A DNA stretch of 64,000 nt from Agaribacter marinus (lineage in GTDB: Bacteria > Pseudomonadota > Gammaproteobacteria > Enterobacterales > Alteromonadaceae). Position 1 is the first letter of the stretch; each line of letters begins with the position of its first letter. Below are positions 59,951-64,000 of this stretch, piece after piece. The stretch covers positions 496,001-560,000 of the forward strand of contig NZ_BSOT01000005.1 of the NCBI RefSeq assembly GCF_030160655.1, written 5' to 3'. Both the position numbers and the translations under genes were made by a program. The notes under the pieces are model-generated. The model searched no databases. It saw only the letters and a program-made list of their open reading frames with translations, and was not told the DNA's origin.

Positions 59951-61141
59951 TTACAATACAGTCGCAATTGCTTGTGCAAGTGCTTCAACATTCTGCTTGT
60001 TGATACCTGCAATATTGACGCGACTTGAATCCACAAAATATACACTTTTATCATTTCGCAAGGCTTGCACTTGTTCTGGCGCAATACATAAAAAGGAGAA
60101 CATACCTTTTTGTCTATTGATAAAGCTGAAGTCTTTGTCAACGCCCTGAGCAGCAAGATTTGATACTAACAATTGACGAAGCGTAATCATACGTTCGCGC
60201 ATTTCTGTTACTTCAGCGTTCCATTGTGTGTATAACGATGGCGTATTTAAAATAATGTCTACAAGCGCACCACCATAAGACGGCGGCATAGAATAAATAC
60301 CACGCGCAACAGATTGAATTTGCGATTGGGCGATACGTTTAGTTTCTGGATTTTTAGTAATAATAGCGGCTAAACCAACGCGCTCACGGTATAAGCCAAA
60401 GTTTTTACTGCATGAGGCTGCAATGACCATTTCGTCGACGGAATCTGCTAACAAACGTAATCCGTAAGCATCTTCATCAAGGCCTTCACCAAACCCTTGA
60501 TACGCAATATCAACAAACGGAATAAAGCCTGTTTTTTGCGCCAATTCAGCAACGGCTTGCCATTGAGACTGTGTGAGATCTGCACCTGTTGGGTTGTGAC
60601 AGCAACCATGTAATAACACGACGTCACCGGCTTTAACCTCTGTCAAACAGTCCATCATTTCATCAAATTTAATACTTGCTGACGCCTTATCAAAGTATGG
60701 ATAGGTTTTAAGCGTTAAACCAGCATTACCCAATAATGGAATATGGTTTGCCCAAGTTGGATCGCTTACCCACACAACGGTATCTTTGTTACAGCGCATG
60801 AACAATTCAGCTAGGATACGCAAGGCACCGCATCCGCCCGGCGCTTGAACAGCAGCGACTCGTTGATCGGATAGCACTTTACTAGAAGCGCCTAGCAATA
60901 GGGTCAACATACCATCAATAAAGCCCTGATGACCTTGCGGCGTAATATACACCTTAGAGCTTTCTTTTTCCTGTAAAATGGTTTGAGCTGCTTTTACTGC
61001 GTCGAGAATAGGTGTATTGCCATTTTCATCCTTGTAAACACCAACGCCTAAGTCAATCTTATTTGAATTAGTGTCTTGCTTGAATGCCGCTGATAATCCA
61101 AGAATTGGGTCTGGAGCAAGAGGAGATAAAGTCTCGAACAC
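59951..61141 (-). CDS. tyrB: Aromatic/aspartate aminotransferase (class I)
   Basis: 396-residue PLP enzyme of the AspC/TyrB subgroup: FETLSPLAPDPILGL start, LGVGVYKDENG, CCHNPTGADLTQ, DIAYQGFGEGLDEDAYG and the PLP lysine in SCSKNFGLYRERVG at about Lys246. It transfers amino groups between glutamate and aspartate or aromatic 2-oxo acids. The start is GTG (61141). TyrB versus AspC cannot be separated confidently by eye; the symbol is tentative. Monocistronic. Confidence 0.85.
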   Translation of the reverse strand: MFETLSPLAPDPILGLSAAFKQDTNSNKIDLGVGVYKDENGNTPILDAVKAAQTILQEKESSKVYITPQGHQGFIDGMLTLLLGASSKVLSDQRVAAVQAPGGCGALRILAELFMRCNKDTVVWVSDPTWANHIPLLGNAGLTLKTYPYFDKASASIKFDEMMDCLTEVKAGDVVLLHGCCHNPTGADLTQSQWQAVAELAQKTGFIPFVDIAYQGFGEGLDEDAYGLRLLADSVDEMVIAASCSKNFGLYRERVGLAAIITKNPETKRIAQSQIQSVARGIYSMPPSYGGALVDIILNTPSLYTQWNAEVTEMRERMITLRQLLVSNLAAQGVDKDFSFINRQKGMFSFLCIAPEQVQALRNDKSVYFVDSSRVNIAGINKQNVEALAQAIATVL

Positions 61142-61252
61142 GGTAGTCTATCCTTCATAATGTGAGGTTAATAAAAACGTGCACATTATGCCTGAAACTA
61201 CCAAGAATTCGAGGTTTTTTATGATGAATATTGCTGATTTAACATAGAAGAA

Positions 61253-62038
61253 TTAGCGCTTGTATATATTCCTTTTAATGGCAAATTGAAAATCACATCG
61301 ATTGGTTTCAATACCATCAGGAGCAAACGTTCTTTCTTGCCAGTAAACGTCTTTGTTGTTGTCAATGAGCAATACAGTGCTTGAACGTGTGCCGTAATCG
61401 ACTGATTTGATAAATATTGAGGATAATAGTCGTTCTCGTTCGAGCGGTACTCCAGTTTTAGGTAGGATTTCGTCTTCGGCTGGGCGGTCATTTTTCAATA
61501 GCTCGAAGAGGTGCTCAACGTTGAGTGGCGTTGGCGCGGAACAATAATCTGCAAGCGCTTGTTTTCCTTTATCAATCTTGGGCCAAGGCGTGTTAAGCAT
61601 TGCATTTGATAAACCATATACGCCTTTGTTTAGGGACTCATGATGGTCTTCGTAGTTGTTATATACATGCAGGTTATCTAGTTCACCATATAGCAAGTTA
61701 AACCCATTGTAAGCGTCTTTGTTCGCAGAAATTTTGGCTAGGTAATTGTCGCTGCTATAATCTTGTTGCAAATAATCGATAACGAGCTCGCCGCGGGTAA
61801 CAGCATCACTTCGGTCTCTTCCTGGGGCTCGAATATTTGTAAGTGCGGCAATTTTTCCGGTGTGGGTAATGCCCATCCAGCTGCCATTTGCACTTACATC
61901 TTTGCCTGCAAGCAATTGATTTTCGGGCGCCCAAAAAGTAGACGCTAAGGTTGGTCGTTGATGAAATTCATCTCTATTTGCGGCTATGATAAGGGGATAA
62001 TCAGGGTGCTGTTGTACGGCTATAAACAATATACACAT
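61253..62038 (-). CDS. NRDE-family (TANGO2-like) protein
   Basis: 261 residues from ATG 62038, chosen because the family begins MCxLxxA with Cys2 as predicted Ntn-type nucleophile; the longer frame to 62092 would bury it. Seen: AANRDEFHQRPT (the N-R-D-E signature at about 19), GKDVSANGSWMGITHTGKIAALTNIR, and GELVIDYL. Widespread in bacteria and eukaryotes, linked to haem or lipid handling in some, biochemical role unsettled. Divergent from the PLP-enzyme gene at 62160. Confidence 0.85.
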   Translation of the reverse strand: MCILFIAVQQHPDYPLIIAANRDEFHQRPTLASTFWAPENQLLAGKDVSANGSWMGITHTGKIAALTNIRAPGRDRSDAVTRGELVIDYLQQDYSSDNYLAKISANKDAYNGFNLLYGELDNLHVYNNYEDHHESLNKGVYGLSNAMLNTPWPKIDKGKQALADYCSAPTPLNVEHLFELLKNDRPAEDEILPKTGVPLERERLLSSIFIKSVDYGTRSSTVLLIDNNKDVYWQERTFAPDGIETNRCDFQFAIKRNIYKR

Positions 62039-62159
62039 TAGTTTTACGTTGGCTTTTTTACAATAAGATATGTCATTTGGCTGGGTATACAATAAGGATT
62101 AGTTCGGCTAACATCAAATCAAATTTTTATCACAAATATATCACCACAGGATTTTAAGA

Positions 62160-63395
62160 GTGAAGCAGTACGCTTTAGATACACACCTAGTACATACCGA
62201 CCGACTAGTTAACTCGCCTGAAGACGGCGCAGTGCATACCCCTACGTCAAATTCAGTGTTATTTGAGTTTGAAGACGTAGCGGATTTAGAAGCGGTTTTT
62301 CAAGGTAAAAAAGCGGGGCATGTTTATTCTCGTTCGTCCTCTGGTTCGGCGGTCGCCTTACAAAATTTGCTCAATGAGCTTGAAGGCGGTGTTGCCGCAA
62401 CGGTTTTTTCTACCGGAATGGCGGCCATCAGCGCCACATTCTTTAGTTTATTGCGCGCAGGTGACCACATCGTTGTGAGTCAGTTTTTATTTGGTAACAC
62501 GCGAAGTTTTATGCAGGCACTTGAAGGTTTTGGTATCGAGATAAGCTTTGTCGATATTAGTGATGCTGATAGTGTCGAAAAGGCAATGAAAGAAAATACA
62601 AAACTAGTGTTTTGCGAGACGATTGCAAACCCAGTGACGCAAGTTGCCGCAATGTATGAAATTGGTGATATTTGCGAACGAAAAAACGTTCTTTTGATTG
62701 TCGACAATACGATGACACCTTTCGTGATGTTTAACTCGAAAGCGGTAAAATCTAGTTTAGTCATTACGTCACTAACTAAATACATTGCTGGCCATGGCAG
62801 TGTACTGGGTGGCGTGGTAGTAGACACTGGACTTTACAATTGGGAAAATTACTCAAACATAAGTGAAAAATACAAAGTACCTGATAGCAACTTGTGGGGC
62901 ATGACCCAAATTCGTAAACGTGGTTTACGAGATATGGGCGCGACGCTAGCTCCGAGTTCTGCTCATGCGATATCTGTTGGTTTAGAAACGCTTAAGCTCA
63001 GAATGCAAAAATCTTGTGAGAACGCAATGGCGATCGCGCAATATATGCAATCATCAGATGAATTTAAACGCGTTCATTATCCCGGGTTAAATGTCCATCC
63101 CCATCATACGCGCGCGGCTGATATTTTTGGTGGGCAATTTGGCGCCATTTTAAGTTTTGAATTAGCTGACGGTTTAGATTTTAGAGCGTATCTAAATAAA
63201 TTGAATCTGGTGATTAACGCGACTCATTTAGGCGACACTAGAACCTTAGCCCTGCCAGTGTCTACCACTATATTTTATGAAAATGGCCTGACGCAACGAC
63301 AGCAAATGGGGATTTCGGAGAATTTAATTCGTTTATCCGTTGGCATAGAGGACACCAATGATTTATTGGCAGATTTTAAGGCTGCTTTTTCATAG
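62160..63395 (+). CDS. Cys/Met-metabolism PLP enzyme (cystathionine gamma-synthase / O-succinylhomoserine sulfhydrylase type)
   Basis: 411-residue enzyme with a GTG start. Family features: HTPTSNSVLFEF, YSRSSSGSAVALQNLLNELEGG, FSTGMAAISATFF, DNTMTPF and the PLP-lysine motif SLTKYIAGHGSVLGG at Lys207. The usual Y-x-R-x-x-N-P-T segment is altered to YSRSSSGSAV, so substrate preference may differ from textbook MetB or MetZ. Probable role in methionine or cysteine biosynthesis by sulfhydrylation or gamma-replacement; gamma-lyase activity is an alternative. Followed by a strong terminator. Confidence 0.82.
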   Translation: MKQYALDTHLVHTDRLVNSPEDGAVHTPTSNSVLFEFEDVADLEAVFQGKKAGHVYSRSSSGSAVALQNLLNELEGGVAATVFSTGMAAISATFFSLLRAGDHIVVSQFLFGNTRSFMQALEGFGIEISFVDISDADSVEKAMKENTKLVFCETIANPVTQVAAMYEIGDICERKNVLLIVDNTMTPFVMFNSKAVKSSLVITSLTKYIAGHGSVLGGVVVDTGLYNWENYSNISEKYKVPDSNLWGMTQIRKRGLRDMGATLAPSSAHAISVGLETLKLRMQKSCENAMAIAQYMQSSDEFKRVHYPGLNVHPHHTRAADIFGGQFGAILSFELADGLDFRAYLNKLNLVINATHLGDTRTLALPVSTTIFYENGLTQRQQMGISENLIRLSVGIEDTNDLLADFKAAFS

Positions 63396-63580
63396 GTTTT
63401 TTTATAAATAGCTATATTATTTATCAATAAAATCAAATGTTAACCAACAAATAAACAAAATCAGTAAAATATATTTAGATTTTTAATGAACTAATTGGTT
63501 AGGTAATGGTACTAATAACTACATCTGATTGATGCTTCCTATCATTAATCAGGGTGTGTTCCTAGTTGAGTGTGTTGATG

Positions 63581-63606
63581 GCCCCGCGAAAGCGGGGCTT
63601 TTTTAT
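63581..63606. terminator. Strong intrinsic terminator
   Basis: GCCCCGC - GAAA - GCGGGGC with a GNRA-type loop and six T. It lies between the convergent PLP-enzyme (+) and glutathione peroxidase (-) genes; the T-run favours the + strand gene. Confidence 0.9.
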
Positions 63607-63620
63607 GGCTGACTTAAAAA

Positions 63621-64000
63621 TCACTTGGGATTAATTGCTTGATTTATATCTTTTATGAAGTCATCGTCCAAGGGCTTAACTCGGCTCCCGTAATGACCAA
63701 CAATTTTACCCGTTTTACTCATTAAAAATTTATTGAAATTCCATGAAGGCGACTTTCCAGTCTCGCGTCGTAGCTGCAAGTAGAGTGGGTCTGCATCATC
63801 ACCACGGACTGATATTGGTTCAAACATAGGGAAGTTCACGCCATAAGTAAGCTCGCAGACTTCAGCCGTTTTTGTCTCATCACTATATTCTTGTGCAAAG
63901 TCATTTGACGGAAAACCTAAGATAACCAAACCTTTGTTCTTATAAGATGAATACAATCTTTCTAAGCCTTCAAACTGCGGTGTAAAACCACATTTACTGG
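63621..64000 (-). CDS. Glutathione peroxidase family protein (5'-truncated by window edge)
   Basis: Thiol peroxidase. The frame is open to the window end, where residues SKCGFTPQFEGLE include the peroxidatic cysteine region, so the start lies beyond 64000. Further motifs: VILGFPSNDFAQ (usually F-P-C-N-Q-F; here Ser and Asp replace the resolving-type Cys and the catalytic Gln), SPSWNFNKFLMSKTGKIVGHYGS with the catalytic Trp and Asn, and a normal C-terminus. Reduces hydrogen peroxide or lipid peroxides. The changed F-P-S-N-D-F motif may alter activity. Confidence 0.87.
   Translation of the reverse strand, partial: SKCGFTPQFEGLERLYSSYKNKGLVILGFPSNDFAQEYSDETKTAEVCELTYGVNFPMFEPISVRGDDADPLYLQLRRETGKSPSWNFNKFLMSKTGKIVGHYGSRVKPLDDDFIKDINQAINPK

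Noticed and set aside
1-64000. tRNA, rRNA, CRISPR, transposase or prophage genes
   Set aside because: Scanning both strands by eye showed no cloverleaf with T-loop consensus, no regularly spaced repeats and no recombinase-like product; short non-coding RNAs cannot be excluded this way.

Overview
The window looks like chromosomal DNA from a marine, agar-degrading gammaproteobacterium of the Alteromonadales type (Alteromonas/Paraglaciecola-like). This is inferred from the moderately AT-rich sequence, the two GH50 agarases and one GH86 enzyme, the TonB-dependent receptor, and the housekeeping neighbourhood fur / fldA / DUF2788 / ybfF. I see no rRNA, tRNA, CRISPR array, transposase or phage gene.

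Layout. (1) 1-18.7 kb and 49.9-55.6 kb are red-algal galactan loci. They hold a secreted GH29 lipoprotein, a secreted DUF5060 glycosidase-like protein coupled to a mannonate-dehydrogenase-type oxidoreductase, a 1243-residue GH86 enzyme with tandem carbohydrate-binding-like domains, an IclR regulator, an operon for a zinc alcohol dehydrogenase, a sugar-lactone hydrolase and an L-galactose dehydrogenase, an altronate-dehydratase-type enzyme (UxaA), a FucP-type symporter, and further on two divergent GH50 lipoprotein agarases with a membrane LytTR regulator. Read together these genes describe L-galactose release, uptake and oxidation: L-galactose, lactone, L-galactonate, D-tagaturonate, D-altronate, 2-keto-3-deoxygluconate. 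(2) 19.3-29.8 kb holds a TonB-dependent receptor and a tight reverse-strand operon of amidase, GGT-family Ntn hydrolase, TauE/SafE permease, PucG/HpxJ-like aminotransferase, allantoate-amidohydrolase-like M20 enzyme and a small cupin, headed by an RpiR regulator with clear palindromic operators. It resembles the oxalurate/oxamate branch of ureide (purine) catabolism. (3) 29.8-34.2 kb: a CvfB-like S1 protein, 5-oxoprolinase PxpABC and a D-amino-acid transaminase. (4) 34.2-40.4 kb: fur, then an inserted block (repeat element, VOC protein, RsbQ-like hydrolase overlapping a PAS-GGDEF cyclase, a possible RNase-A-like protein), then fldA, DUF2788 and ybfF. (5) 40.5-49.9 kb: RND efflux pair, DMT exporter, a carotenoid-oxygenase operon, a Gfo/Idh/MocA oxidoreductase. 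(6) 56.5-64 kb: M19 dipeptidase, OlsF-like acyltransferase fusion, aromatic aminotransferase, NRDE/TANGO2 protein, a Cys/Met-metabolism PLP enzyme and a truncated glutathione peroxidase.

The most interesting items are the complete-looking L-galactose oxidation route inside an agar locus, the RpiR-controlled ureide-like operon with its operators, the RsbQ plus PAS-GGDEF gene pair, and a 135-bp inverted-repeat element just upstream of fur that shares one end with a second copy near 22.1 kb. All functional calls rest on reading motifs and family resemblance; no database search was possible.
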